The position numbers and the translations under genes are program-made. Below, in pieces: positions 18,114 to 27,450 of a DNA stretch of 64,000 nt. Under the pieces are notes generated by a model. That model saw only the letters and a program-made list of their open reading frames with translations, was not told the DNA's origin and did not search any database. Within the stretch, counting starts at the first letter, position 1; every line of letters begins with the position of its first letter. The DNA comes from DATMER01 sp034667225 (lineage in GTDB: Bacteria; Acidobacteriota; Thermoanaerobaculia; Multivoradales; UBA5704): positions 62,001 through 126,000 of the forward strand of contig JAXDKG010000051.1 in NCBI GenBank assembly GCA_034667225.1. The letters run 5' to 3'.

Positions 18114-20198
18114 GGCTTCGATTGCCTTCTCGACGATCTCGTCCCGACCGGCGGCGATGCCCTTGAGCGTGCGCGCCGCCGGCACCGTGGGCGAGATCCC
18201 GATCCCGTGCAGCGGCGAGCCGTCGTGCTTGAGCACGCGCTGGCCGGTCCACAGCAGACGGTAGCCGCCCGGCAGGTCGGTGCGGTTCACCGAGCCGTTG
18301 CTCCCGCCCGAGCGGGCGCCCACGATCTCTCCCAGCCGGTGCTCCTCGATCATCCCCAGCAGGGTCTCTGAGAAACCGTCCGACCGGCCGTCGATGAGAA
18401 AGGCTGCCCGGCGGATGCGCGGCTGCTTTGGCGGGATGGTCCAGTAGGTGGTCATCCACTCGACTTCGCGGCGGTCGGGCTTCATGACCACCGGCACCTG
18501 CCACTTCGAGCTCGAGATCGTGCGCTCGGTCACGAGGGACAGGACCGCGTTCGAGACGTTCGAGCCCCGGCGCAGGTCGAAGACGACTCCCCGCGCCGCG
18601 GCGAGCCGGGGCAGGAGGGGCTCGAAGTCCTTTTCCTCGATGCGCCCGAGGTCCACATAGACGATCCCGGGGCGCGGCTCGGCGACCGGCGGGAAAGGCG
18701 TGCCCGCGACCAGCCGTTCGTACGGAGTGTCCCGCGAGAGCGGAACCTCACCCGACTGCTCGAGCCGGAGAGTCACCCGGGAGCCGGGCGGACCGTAGAG
18801 CAGGCGATCGAGGGTGGACCACCGCCGGGCCTCCGGAGTCGCCGCGGAGACGAGCGCCTCTTCCTCCTGGATTACCTCCTCCACGGGCCGGCCGTCCACG
18901 CTCAAAACCACGTCTCCCGTGTTGAGGCCCCCGGTGATGGTGAGCCGCCCCTCGATCCATTCCCAGGCCAGAGGAAGGGCCTGCGCCATGGGCTCGCTCT
19001 TTTGGAGGAACAGCGCGCGGGCATCATTCAGCGGGACCAGGAGACGCCGCATGGCTCGCAGGAAGCTCTCGCGATTCTCAAAGGCGGCGGCGAGGGCCGG
19101 CCGCGGATCGTCCGGCTTCCCCTCGGGATGGAAGTGCTGGAGGATGCCCCATGCCAGCGCCGCCGCGGCCAGTCGAGCCTCCAGCGAGTCGCCGCTGGCG
19201 TCGGCTGCTGGCAGAGCCAGGGGAGGGGGCTGGGCGTGTGAATAGAGTGTGATTGGCAGGAAGGCGGTCACCCCTGCCCCCAGGTCCATCTGCAGGACCT
19301 CCTCGGGATGGACGAAGCGGGGAGTGGCGATCGGGTCACTGACGATCCGGGCGCAGCCGCCCCGGCGGCAGACATCCCCCCGCTCGGTGGACAGGTGATA
19401 TCCGGCGCGGATCGACTCGTAGGGGAACAACCAGCCCGGCGGCTGCGCGCCGCTCTCCCCTTCCTCGAAGGATGCGTTCGCCAGCGCCGGAGCGAGCGAC
19501 ACCTCGTCGATCCATGCGGTGCCGCCGCCGGTGAGGACCAGGAGGACAAGAATGCGCTCGGCGTCCGCGGCTACGTCGCCCTCGATCTCCACCCGCTGCC
19601 AAGGGGAATCGCGGATGGGGTGGTCGGTCATGTTGTCGAAGAACAGCGGCTTGCCATCCGGCCCATCCACGCGCAGCCCGAGCTGGACACGGCCTTCCCC
19701 CTCCACCTCGGCCCGTACCCACGCGGAAAGGCGGACCCGCTTTCCTCTCAAAGGTCCGGCCGGAATCGCCTGCGCCAGGGTGCCGAATCCGGGCGGGTTG
19801 CGGTCGCTGATCCGCTCGCTCGAATAAATCTTGCTATTGCTACCGAAGCCGCCGCCGTAGTGGCGCCAGGCCACGATGCCGGCAGGGGAGTGTCGAAGCT
19901 CCGGAGGCATCTCCCAGCGCGCGCCGTTCGGAAGCACCCGCAGCGTGGGAGCGAGCGGGCGGAAAAAGGTTTCCAAAGCGCGGGCGAGAGACTCCGGATT
20001 ATCAGCCCCTTCGATCGCCTTCACGCCCGCCACGGCGACCCGGTTCCAATCTGCCTTCGCGACGGCGTCGCTCGGGTGGAAGAAGCGGACCAGCGAGAGG
20101 AGGCGGGTGTATGCGGCGAGGCGGTCGAGCTCGGGCTGGGCGGCGCCCACCAGCAACAGAGACAACACAGAGACCGCGAGGAGCCTCTTGAAGGGCAT
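18108..20198 (-). CDS. S41-family peptidase with N-terminal extension (exported)
   Basis: 696 residues. A signal peptide (residues 1-21, LLAVSVLSLLLVGAAQ) starts at ATG 20198. The middle region holds a jelly-roll-like domain (about 165-270). The C-terminal part resembles C-terminal-processing proteases: a PDZ-like loop (GLNTGDVVLSVDGRPVEEV) and a tail-specific protease core (GIVYVDLGRI, FDLRRGSNVSNAV, AAFLIDGRSDGFSE, GSNGSVNRTDLPGG). The serine of DGRSDGFSE is the likely nucleophile; a lysine partner is not obvious. Acts in periplasm or outside. Its start lies 25 nt from the divergent ABC-F start. Confidence 0.8.
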   Translation of the reverse strand: MPFKRLLAVSVLSLLLVGAAQPELDRLAAYTRLLSLVRFFHPSDAVAKADWNRVAVAGVKAIEGADNPESLARALETFFRPLAPTLRVLPNGARWEMPPELRHSPAGIVAWRHYGGGFGSNSKIYSSERISDRNPPGFGTLAQAIPAGPLRGKRVRLSAWVRAEVEGEGRVQLGLRVDGPDGKPLFFDNMTDHPIRDSPWQRVEIEGDVAADAERILVLLVLTGGGTAWIDEVSLAPALANASFEEGESGAQPPGWLFPYESIRAGYHLSTERGDVCRRGGCARIVSDPIATPRFVHPEEVLQMDLGAGVTAFLPITLYSHAQPPPLALPAADASGDSLEARLAAAALAWGILQHFHPEGKPDDPRPALAAAFENRESFLRAMRRLLVPLNDARALFLQKSEPMAQALPLAWEWIEGRLTITGGLNTGDVVLSVDGRPVEEVIQEEEALVSAATPEARRWSTLDRLLYGPPGSRVTLRLEQSGEVPLSRDTPYERLVAGTPFPPVAEPRPGIVYVDLGRIEEKDFEPLLPRLAAARGVVFDLRRGSNVSNAVLSLVTERTISSSKWQVPVVMKPDRREVEWMTTYWTIPPKQPRIRRAAFLIDGRSDGFSETLLGMIEEHRLGEIVGARSGGSNGSVNRTDLPGGYRLLWTGQRVLKHDGSPLHGIGISPTVPAARTLKGIAAGRDEIVEKAIEAL

Positions 20199-20223
20199 GG
20201 GAGAAGCATACAATGCCACCCCT

Positions 20224-22038
20224 ATGCCGCCCGCCGTCCTCCTGACCTGTGAATCCCTGACCAAGGGCTTTGGCGCCCACCCGCTGTTCGAAGGGCTCTC
20301 CTTCGGCCTGTCCGAGGGCGACCGCGTGGGGCTCATCGGGCCGAACGGCTCGGGCAAGTCCACCTTTCTACGCATCCTCGCCGGAATGGAGGAGGCCGAC
20401 ACAGGAACCGTGGCCGTCCGCCGGGGCACCCGGGTCGGCTACGTCCCCCAGGACCCCGTGTTCCCGCCGGGGCAGACGGTCGAGGAAGTCCTCACCGGCG
20501 CCCTCGCGGACGATCCCGCCGAGGACTTCGAGAAGGCGATCCGGGTGGCCGTCCTGCTCGGCCGGGCGGGGTTCAACGATCCAGCCCAGCCGGAGGACGT
20601 GCTCTCCGGCGGCTGGCGCAAGCGCCTGGCCATCTCCCGCGAATTGGTCAAAGCTCCGGACGTCCTCCTCCTCGACGAGCCCACGAACCACCTGGATGTC
20701 GAGGGCATCCTCTGGCTGGAAGAGCTGCTCAAGAGCGAGCCGCTCGCCTACGTGGTGGTCAGCCATGACCGCTGGTTCCTGGAGAACGTCGCCACCCGCA
20801 TGCTGGAGCTCGACCGGCGCTATCCCGAGGGGCTTTTCCAGGCGCCGGGGAGCTACAGCGACTTCCTGGAAAAGCGGGACGAGGTGCTGCGCAACCAGGC
20901 CGAGTACCAGGCATCGCTCGCCAACCGGGTGCGGCGCGAGGTGGAGTGGCTCAAGCGCGGGGCCAAGGCGCGCACCACCAAGGCCAAGGGGCGCATCCAG
21001 GAGGCCGAGCGTCTCATCTCCGAGCTCGACGAGATCAAGGAGCGCACCGGGCCGGCCAACCAGGCCCGCGTAGGGCTCGACTTCAACGCCTCGGACCGCA
21101 AGACCAAGAAGCTCCTCGTCGCCACCGGGCTCGCCAAGTCGTTCGACGGGAGGAAGATCGTCTCCAAGCTCGACGTCAAGCTCACCCCGGGCGCGCGGCT
21201 CGGCCTGCTCGGGCCGAACGGCAGCGGCAAGACCACGCTCCTCTCGATGCTCGACGGCACCCTCGAGCCCGACGCCGGCACGATCGAGAGGGCGGAGTGG
21301 CTGAGAACCATCCGCTTCGAGCAGGGCCGCGAGACCCTGGACCGCTCCGTATCGCTGCGCCGGGCGCTCGCGCCGGAGGGGGACTCGGTCCTCTACCAGG
21401 GACGCTCCGTGCACGTGGCGTCCTGGGCGAAGCGTTTCCTGTTCCGGTCCGAGCAACTCGACACGCCCGTGTCCCGGCTCTCGGGCGGCGAGCAGGCCCG
21501 CATCCTGATCGCCCGCCTGATGCTCCAGCCGGCGGATCTCCTGATCCTCGACGAGCCCACGAACGATCTCGATATCCCCACGCTGGAGGTTCTGGAGGAG
21601 AGCCTGCTGGAGTTCCCCGGGGCGCTGGTCCTGGTGACCCACGACCGCTATCTGCTGGAGAGCGTCTCGACCGTGATCCTCGCTCTGGATGGCAAGGGCA
21701 ACGCCGGCTACTTCGCCGACTACGCGCAATGGGAAGCGCACCGCGAAGCTGAGACGACCTCGAAGCCCGCCGCTGCCAAGGCGTCTGCATCGCTCCCTTC
21801 GAAACAGGAGAAGCCAAAGCGCCTCTCCTACAAGGAGAAGCTCGAGTGGGAGCAGATGGAAGGGAAGATCCTGGAGGCCGAGAACGCCTTGGCCGCGGCC
21901 CAGAAGGCCTTCGAGGATCCCGCGGTTGCCAGTGACTTCGCCAAGCTCCAGGCCCGCAGCGCGGATCTGGAAAAGGCGAGGCTGGAGGTCGAGCGGCTGT
22001 ACGCGAGGTGGGCGGAGTTGGAGGCGAAGCGGGGCTAG
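20224..22038 (+). CDS. ABC-F family ATPase (Uup-like)
   Basis: 604 residues with two ABC domains and no membrane segment. Walker A motifs are GPNGSGKST and GPNGSGKTT. Signatures are LSGGWRKRLA and LSGGEQARI, with LLLDEPTNHLD and LILDEPTNDLD. A basic linker (AKARTTKAKGRIQEAERLI) and a C-terminal coiled coil (about 535-604) place it near Uup/ABCF3-type ribosome-associated factors. ATG 20224 lies only 25 nt from the divergent S41 start, so the shared promoter region is minimal and leaderless transcription is possible. It overlaps the convergent AMIN lipoprotein gene by 4 nt. Confidence 0.92.
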   Translation: MPPAVLLTCESLTKGFGAHPLFEGLSFGLSEGDRVGLIGPNGSGKSTFLRILAGMEEADTGTVAVRRGTRVGYVPQDPVFPPGQTVEEVLTGALADDPAEDFEKAIRVAVLLGRAGFNDPAQPEDVLSGGWRKRLAISRELVKAPDVLLLDEPTNHLDVEGILWLEELLKSEPLAYVVVSHDRWFLENVATRMLELDRRYPEGLFQAPGSYSDFLEKRDEVLRNQAEYQASLANRVRREVEWLKRGAKARTTKAKGRIQEAERLISELDEIKERTGPANQARVGLDFNASDRKTKKLLVATGLAKSFDGRKIVSKLDVKLTPGARLGLLGPNGSGKTTLLSMLDGTLEPDAGTIERAEWLRTIRFEQGRETLDRSVSLRRALAPEGDSVLYQGRSVHVASWAKRFLFRSEQLDTPVSRLSGGEQARILIARLMLQPADLLILDEPTNDLDIPTLEVLEESLLEFPGALVLVTHDRYLLESVSTVILALDGKGNAGYFADYAQWEAHREAETTSKPAAAKASASLPSKQEKPKRLSYKEKLEWEQMEGKILEAENALAAAQKAFEDPAVASDFAKLQARSADLEKARLEVERLYARWAELEAKRG

Positions 22039-22541
22039 TGCCCGACATCCACCACCAGCCGCGCCGGGCTCGCCAACTCCTGCACCCGATAGGGGCGGCG
22101 GGAGGCGAGGCCGAGGACCCAGGTCACGTCGGCCTCGAAGTCGCAGGTGGACTCGAGCTCTTTCAGGACGGGCAGGTCCAAATGCCTCTCGCGCTGCTGG
22201 ACCGTGGGCTCTCCCGCCTCGGTGTGCGCCTGCGCGGGCAGAAGCTGGACCTGGAGCCAGGCCCCTCCGGCGACCTCCACCGGCTCTCCGGACCCGCACT
22301 GCACCGGCTGGTCCTGATATCCGATGCGGTAGCCCGGGACCGCGCTCCCTTCGAATTCGAAGACCACGCGATCGAACCCCTGTTGCTCTGCCGTGCGAAC
22401 CTCCCGCAGGACCGCGATGGGCGCGTCGGTGCGCTGCTTTTCGGTGGCCTCCATAGTCCCTGAGAAGGATTCCGTTTTGACCGGGGTGGATGGGGCGCAG
22501 GCGGCCAGCAGGAGAGCGAGCGTGAAGAGGGCGTTTCGCAT
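22035..22541 (-). CDS. AMIN-like domain lipoprotein
   Basis: 168 residues. The signal peptide ends in a lipobox (LLLAACAPS), so the protein is probably a lipid-anchored periplasmic or outer-membrane protein. The mature part resembles the AMIN-like domain (GFDRVVFEFEGSAVPGYRIGY, then ASPARLVVDVGH), a beta-sandwich related to AMIN cell-wall-targeting domains. ATG 22541 starts the signal peptide; the longer frame to 22598 is unlikely. It overlaps abc-F convergently. Confidence 0.75.
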   Translation of the reverse strand: MRNALFTLALLLAACAPSTPVKTESFSGTMEATEKQRTDAPIAVLREVRTAEQQGFDRVVFEFEGSAVPGYRIGYQDQPVQCGSGEPVEVAGGAWLQVQLLPAQAHTEAGEPTVQQRERHLDLPVLKELESTCDFEADVTWVLGLASRRPYRVQELASPARLVVDVGH

Positions 22542-22612
22542 GGCGGCGAGGATACCCCAGCCAGGGTGATAGGCTGGGCGCGCTTTCAGCTCAATCAAAG
22601 GAGAACGAACGC

Positions 22613-22801
22613 ATGGCCAGGAATAGCGGACTCAGGACGCAGGCTCCGAAGCAAATCACCCTCCTCATCGCTGCCATCCTCTGGCTGATCGGCCTTCTGG
22701 GGGGCCTGCATGTCGCCGCCGTCCCAAGCCAGTACGTGTTCTGGTCGCTCGTGATCGCCGGCGCCCTGCTGATCCTCGGCTCCCTGCTCGACGGGCTCTG
22801 A
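22613..22801 (+). CDS. Small two-helix membrane protein
   Basis: 62 residues with two predicted membrane helices (ITLLIAAILWLIGLLGGL and YVFWSLVIAGALLILGSLL) and a basic N-terminus. A GGAG-like site (AAAGGAGAACGAACGC) precedes ATG 22613. It lies 16 nt before fabI and is likely co-transcribed. Family not recognised. Confidence 0.65.
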   Translation: MARNSGLRTQAPKQITLLIAAILWLIGLLGGLHVAAVPSQYVFWSLVIAGALLILGSLLDGL

Positions 22802-22817
22802 AGTAAGATACGCGGCC

Positions 22818-23612
22818 ATGATCGAGATCGACTTGAAGGGCAAGCGCGGGTTGGTCATGGGAGTCGCCAACGCCCGGAGTCTCGGCTGGGCCATCGCCGA
22901 GCGGCTTCATGCCGCCGGCGCGGAGCTGGCGTTCAGCTACCAGGGTGAGCGCCTCAAGGAGGAGCTGGAAAAGCTCACCAAGGACAGACCGGGCACCCGG
23001 CTCTCCCAGTGCGACGTCACCCGGGAGGAGGACCTGGAGGCCACCTTCGCCGACCTCAAACAGGCGTGGGGCGGGCTCGACTTCGTCGTCCACTCCATCG
23101 CCTTCGCCCCGCGGGCCGCCATGGACGGGCGCTACATCGAGACCACCCGCCAGGACTGGCTCACCGCCCTGGACATCTCGGCCTACTCGCTGGTCGCCGT
23201 CGCCCGCCATGCCGAGCCGCTCCTCAAGGAGGGCGGCTCGCTGGTCACGCTCACCTACTACGCCTCCGAGAAGGTGGTGCCCAAGTACAACGTCATGGGC
23301 ATCGCCAAGAGCGCGCTGGAGGCGAGCGTCCGCTACCTGGCGTACGAGCTGGGCAAGAAGCAGGTGCGGGTCAATGCCGTGTCTGCCGGCCCGGTGCGCA
23401 CGGTCGCGGCGCGCAGCATCCCCGGGTTCATGAAGATGTTCAACAAGGTCGCCGGCATTGCGCCCCTGGGCCGCAATGTCACCCACGAGGAGGTCGGCAA
23501 CCTCGGCCTCTTCCTCCTCTCCCCGCTCTCCAGCGGCATCACCGGCGAGACCGTCTACGTCGATGCCGGCTACCACGTCATGGGGATGGAGCTCGGGGAG
23601 GAATCCTCGTAG
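22818..23612 (+). CDS. fabI: Enoyl-[acyl-carrier-protein] reductase (NADH)
   Basis: 264 residues, a classic FabI. It catalyses the last reduction of fatty-acid elongation. The SDR fold starts with GLVMGVANARSLGWAIA. SIAFAP is present, and the catalytic pattern has Tyr147 and Tyr157 with Lys164 (TYYASEKVVPKYNVMGIAK), the FabI-type Y-x6-K. The triclosan-contact region (AARSIPGF, MKMFNKVAG) is conserved. It is followed after 5 nt by manC. Confidence 0.96.
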   Translation: MIEIDLKGKRGLVMGVANARSLGWAIAERLHAAGAELAFSYQGERLKEELEKLTKDRPGTRLSQCDVTREEDLEATFADLKQAWGGLDFVVHSIAFAPRAAMDGRYIETTRQDWLTALDISAYSLVAVARHAEPLLKEGGSLVTLTYYASEKVVPKYNVMGIAKSALEASVRYLAYELGKKQVRVNAVSAGPVRTVAARSIPGFMKMFNKVAGIAPLGRNVTHEEVGNLGLFLLSPLSSGITGETVYVDAGYHVMGMELGEESS

Positions 23613-23617
23613 CCCGG

Positions 23618-24661
23618 ATGCAGGCGCTGATCCTCGCCGGCGGGAGCGGCACCCGCTTCTGGCCCCTGTCGCGCAAACGCCGTCCCAAGCAGCTCCTGGC
23701 CCTGGAAGGCGAGCGGAGCCTCCTCCGCGACACGGTGGACCGCCTCCGTCCGCTCGTCGAGCCTGAAGCGGTCTGGGTCTGCACCACCCGCATGCTCGCG
23801 GAGGATGTCCGCCGGGAGCTGCCCGACGTGCCGCCGCACCAGATCCTCCTGGAGCCCGAAGGTCGCAATACCGCTCCGGCCATCGGCTGGTCGGTGCGCT
23901 CCATGCCCGAGGAGGCGCGGCGCGATGTTGTCGTCGTCCTCCCCTCGGACCATAGGGTGGGCGACCCCGCGGCCTTCCGCGACTCGCTCGCCCGCGCCGC
24001 CCGCGCCGTCGAGCGCGAGGACCGGATCATGACCTTGGGCGTCACCCCCCGCTGGCCCGAGACGGGATATGGCTATCTGGAGCTGGAACCGGATCAGGGG
24101 GAGGATGGAGTCCGCCGGGTCCGCCGGTTCGTGGAAAAGCCCGACCTCGCCGCGGCCGAGCGCTACGTGGCCTCGGGCAACCATCTCTGGAACGCCGGCA
24201 TCTTCCTGTTCCGCGGCACCACTCTGCTCGACGTCCTGGCGCGCCTTCAGCCCGAGCTGCACCAGGGATTGGAGGCCATCGCCGCCGCTCCCGACCGGGT
24301 CGACGAGCTCTACCCTCGCCTGCCCGCCGACTCCATCGACTATGCGGTCATGGAGAAGCTGGACTCGATCGCGACCCTCCCCCTGGACTGCGGCTGGAGC
24401 GATCTCGGCTCCTGGTCCGCGCTGGACGAGGTGCTCACCCGCGATGAACAGGGCAACACGGGGAGGGGCGACGTTCTCGCCCTGGAATCCGAGGGGAACC
24501 TGCTGTTTTCCGACGCCGGAACAATCGCCGTGCTGGGGGTGAGCGGCCTGGTTGTGGTCCGCACCGGGGACTCCGTGCTCGTGATCCCCAAAGAGCGATC
24601 GCAGGAGGTCAAGAAGCTCGTCCAGGAGCTGGCGTCGCGGGGCCGCGAGGACCTGCTGTGA
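23618..24661 (+). CDS. manC: Mannose-1-phosphate guanylyltransferase
   Basis: 347 residues, the length of the single-domain nucleotidyltransferase lacking the C-terminal isomerase. It makes GDP-mannose for surface polysaccharides or glycoproteins. Motifs: LILAGGSGTRFWPLSR, KQLLAL, EGRNTAPAIG, VVLPSDH, FVEKPD, NHLWNAGIFLFR and DCGWSDLGSWSAL. ATG 23618 is chosen since the motif begins at residue 4. It overlaps trmB by 4 nt (GTGA). Confidence 0.94.
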   Translation: MQALILAGGSGTRFWPLSRKRRPKQLLALEGERSLLRDTVDRLRPLVEPEAVWVCTTRMLAEDVRRELPDVPPHQILLEPEGRNTAPAIGWSVRSMPEEARRDVVVVLPSDHRVGDPAAFRDSLARAARAVEREDRIMTLGVTPRWPETGYGYLELEPDQGEDGVRRVRRFVEKPDLAAAERYVASGNHLWNAGIFLFRGTTLLDVLARLQPELHQGLEAIAAAPDRVDELYPRLPADSIDYAVMEKLDSIATLPLDCGWSDLGSWSALDEVLTRDEQGNTGRGDVLALESEGNLLFSDAGTIAVLGVSGLVVVRTGDSVLVIPKERSQEVKKLVQELASRGREDLL

Positions 24662-25347
24662 TCCAGCCCGCCGTGGTGGCGACCCTGGCCGGCGACCAGG
24701 GGCTCGCCGATCTGGGCGCTCCGCTCCCTCTCGACCGCCTCATCCCCGGGCATGGCGCCGATACTGACTGGGAAGTGGAGATCGGCTTCGGCAAGGGGAA
24801 GTACCTCCTGCGCCGTTGCGGAGAAGACCCCGGCCGCCGTTTCCTGGGCATCGAGCTGGCCACGGAGTACTGGCGCTACTTCGTGGAGCGGGCTCGCAAG
24901 CGCGGGCTCGCCAACTGGGTGGCGCTGCGCGGCGAAGCCCTTTATCTGATCTCGACTGTCCTGCCCACCGGCTTCGCCGCGGCGGTCCACGTCTACTTCC
25001 CCGATCCCTGGCCCAAGAACCGCCACCACAAACGGCGGCTGTTCGACCCGGAGACGCTCGACCTGGTGATCGGGCTGGTACGGCCGGGCGGGCGCCTGCT
25101 GTTCGCCACCGACTTCCTGGAGTATGGCGAGCTGGTGCGGGAGATCCTGGCGGGCTATCCAGGCATCCGGGTCGAGCGACGCGAAGGCGTCTGGGACGAG
25201 GGGCCGCGCACGCACTACGAGGCCAAGTACATCATCGAGGGCCGGCCGATCCTCCGTCTGGAGATCACCCGGGAGATGGAGGCCGTCCCGCTTCATCCCC
25301 AGGGGGCGTCCGGCGTTCTGGCCGCGACTTTCCAGGAGCAGGAGTAA
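24658..25347 (+). CDS. trmB: tRNA (guanine-N7-)-methyltransferase
   Basis: 229 residues. It methylates G46 of tRNA using S-adenosylmethionine. The SAM loop EIGFGKGKYLL is at about residue 41. The TrmB signature VYFPDPWPKNRHHKRRL is near residue 117, and THYEAKYI near 187 is the C-terminal substrate motif. GTG start within the manC stop. The following small gene starts on its final base (TAATG). Confidence 0.95.
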   Translation: MIQPAVVATLAGDQGLADLGAPLPLDRLIPGHGADTDWEVEIGFGKGKYLLRRCGEDPGRRFLGIELATEYWRYFVERARKRGLANWVALRGEALYLISTVLPTGFAAAVHVYFPDPWPKNRHHKRRLFDPETLDLVIGLVRPGGRLLFATDFLEYGELVREILAGYPGIRVERREGVWDEGPRTHYEAKYIIEGRPILRLEITREMEAVPLHPQGASGVLAATFQEQE

Positions 25348-25547
25348 TGGAACCCGAACCCGAACGTCCAAGGATGAGCTGGGGCTCGCGCCTGACGCTG
25401 ATCCTCGGCATCCTCGCCGGTCCGCTCTACGTGGCCTGGATCGCCGGCATCGAGGGCCGGCGTATCTGGGTGATCGTGGGGCTCGTTGTCCTGGTGGCAG
25501 GGTGCGCCGCGCTCGCGCACCGGTTGATGGCCATGACGAGAAAGTGA
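25347..25547 (+). CDS. Small membrane protein
   Basis: 66 residues. A hydrophilic Glu/Pro-rich start is followed by two hydrophobic helices (LTLILGILAGPLYVAWIAGI and VIVGLVVLVAGCAAL) and a basic end. ATG 25347 overlaps the trmB stop by one base, with AGGAGCAGGAG just before. Probably translated by coupling. No family recognised. Confidence 0.6.
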   Translation: MEPEPERPRMSWGSRLTLILGILAGPLYVAWIAGIEGRRIWVIVGLVVLVAGCAALAHRLMAMTRK

Positions 25548-25553
25548 GACCAG

Positions 25554-27446
25554 ATGAATCGAATCCTACGACTTGGGCTAGTGCTCTCGATCGCCGCCCT
25601 GCCCGTTCTGGGGGAGAGCCCGAAGCCCCGCCAGGTGCGCCAGTACACGATCGACCAGCTCCTCTCAACCACGAACTACAACGGCAACTCCTTCTCTCCC
25701 GACGGCCGCAAGATCCTGGTGAGCAGCAACCGGACCGGGGTGTTCAATGCCTTCGCCATCCCGGTCGACGGCGGCGAGCCGGTGCAGCTCACCGACTCCA
25801 AGGTGAGCGCGGTCCAGGTCATCGGCTGGTTCCCGCGGGACGAGCGCTTCCTCTACACGAGCGACCAGGGGGGCGACGAGCTGACGCACCTCTACGTGCA
25901 GTCGCCGGATGGGAAGGTCCGCGACCTGACCCCGGGCGAGAAGATCAAGGCAGAGTTCCTGGGCTGGTCGCCCGACGGGCGTTCCTTCTTCTTCACCACC
26001 AACGAGCGCGACCCGAGCCTCTTCGACGTCTACGAGACGGCGCTCGACAGCTACGAGCGCAAGCTCCTGTTCACCAACCCGGGCGGATTTCAGCCGTTCG
26101 GCGTCTCGCCCGACCGGCGCTACGTGGCGCTCGGCAAGGCGGAAGGCACGTCCGACATAGACATCCACCTGCACGACCGCACGGCGGGGAAGACGACGCT
26201 TCTCACCCCCGACGATCCGCCCGGCGCCAAGGTGAACAACCTTTTCCAGGCCTTCAGCCCGGAAGGCGCGAGCCTCTACTACACGACCGACCAGGGGGCG
26301 GAGTTCCAGCGTCTGATGCGCTATGACCTGGCCACGGGCAAACGCGAGGAGGTGATGCGCCCCGACTGGGACGTGATTGCAGCCGGCTTCTCGCGCTCGG
26401 GCAAGCACTTTCTGGTCGCCATCAACAACGATGCCCGCATCGAGCTCCGCCTGTTCGAGACCGCGGGCATGCGCCCGGTCGAGCTGCCGCGGGTGCCGGG
26501 CGCGTTCCTGACCGACGTCGGGCTCTCGCTCGACAGCCGCTGGCTGGCCTTCTATGCCGAGGGAGGCAATACGCCGCCCAACCTGTATGTCCGCGATCTG
26601 AAGACCGGCAAGGACCGTCAGCTCACGCGGAGCCTCGGGCCGGAGATCGATCCGGCCGATCTGGTCTCCGGCGAGGTCGTGCGCTTCAAGTCCTACGACG
26701 GGCTCGAGATCCCCGGCATCCTCTACAAGCCGCGCCAGGCCTCACCCGGGAGCCGGGTGCCGGCCCTCGTCAAAGTGCACGGCGGACCCGGCGGCCAAGC
26801 CACGCCCGCCTACAGCGCCATCATCCAGTACATCGTGAACCATGGCTATGCCGTCTTCGACATCAACAACCGGGGCAGCAGCGGCTACGGCAAGACCTTC
26901 AACGCCCTGGACGACCGCAAGCACGGCGACGTCGACCTGGACGACTGCGTAGCGAGCAAGAAGATGCTCGCCGCGACCGGCTGGATCAATCCGGACCGGA
27001 TCGGCATCTATGGCGGCAGCTACGGCGGCTACATGGTGCTCGCCGCGCTCGCCTTCCGCCCGCGGGAGTTCGCCGTGGGCGTCGACTCCTACGGGATCTC
27101 CAACTGGAAGCGGACGATGGAGAGCATCCCGGCCTGGTGGGGCGCCCAGCGCGATGCCCTGATCCAGGAGATCGGCGACCCGGAGAAGGATGCCGAGGCC
27201 CTGCTCAAGAAGTCGCCCCTCTTCCACGCCGACAAGATCGAAAGGCCGCTCCTCGTCCTCCAGGGGGAGAACGACCCGCGGGTCCTCAAGCAGGAGTCGG
27301 ACTCGATCGTCGAGGCGGTGAAGAAGAAGGGCGTCCCGGTGGAGTACCTGATCTTCGAGAACGAGGGGCACGGCTTCCGCCGCAAGGAGAGCCAGAAAAG
27401 GGCCTACGAGGCCATGCTGGCGTTTCTCGACCGCTATCTCAAGTAA
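25554..27446 (+). CDS. S9-family prolyl oligopeptidase / dipeptidyl peptidase (exported)
   Basis: 630 residues. A signal peptide (1-21, LGLVLSIAALPVLGES) is followed by a WD40-like/TolB-type beta-propeller (about 45-370, repeated NSFSPDGRKI, GWSPDGRSF, GVSPDRRYV). The C-terminal alpha/beta hydrolase has the triad Ser489 (GGSYGGYM), Asp574 (GENDPR) and His606 (NEGHGF). It cleaves peptides, often after proline or Ala, in the periplasm or outside. It stands immediately upstream of repeat array C. Probably a scavenging or peptide-catabolic enzyme. Confidence 0.93.
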   Translation: MNRILRLGLVLSIAALPVLGESPKPRQVRQYTIDQLLSTTNYNGNSFSPDGRKILVSSNRTGVFNAFAIPVDGGEPVQLTDSKVSAVQVIGWFPRDERFLYTSDQGGDELTHLYVQSPDGKVRDLTPGEKIKAEFLGWSPDGRSFFFTTNERDPSLFDVYETALDSYERKLLFTNPGGFQPFGVSPDRRYVALGKAEGTSDIDIHLHDRTAGKTTLLTPDDPPGAKVNNLFQAFSPEGASLYYTTDQGAEFQRLMRYDLATGKREEVMRPDWDVIAAGFSRSGKHFLVAINNDARIELRLFETAGMRPVELPRVPGAFLTDVGLSLDSRWLAFYAEGGNTPPNLYVRDLKTGKDRQLTRSLGPEIDPADLVSGEVVRFKSYDGLEIPGILYKPRQASPGSRVPALVKVHGGPGGQATPAYSAIIQYIVNHGYAVFDINNRGSSGYGKTFNALDDRKHGDVDLDDCVASKKMLAATGWINPDRIGIYGGSYGGYMVLAALAFRPREFAVGVDSYGISNWKRTMESIPAWWGAQRDALIQEIGDPEKDAEALLKKSPLFHADKIERPLLVLQGENDPRVLKQESDSIVEAVKKKGVPVEYLIFENEGHGFRRKESQKRAYEAMLAFLDRYLK

Positions 27447-27450
27447 TCGG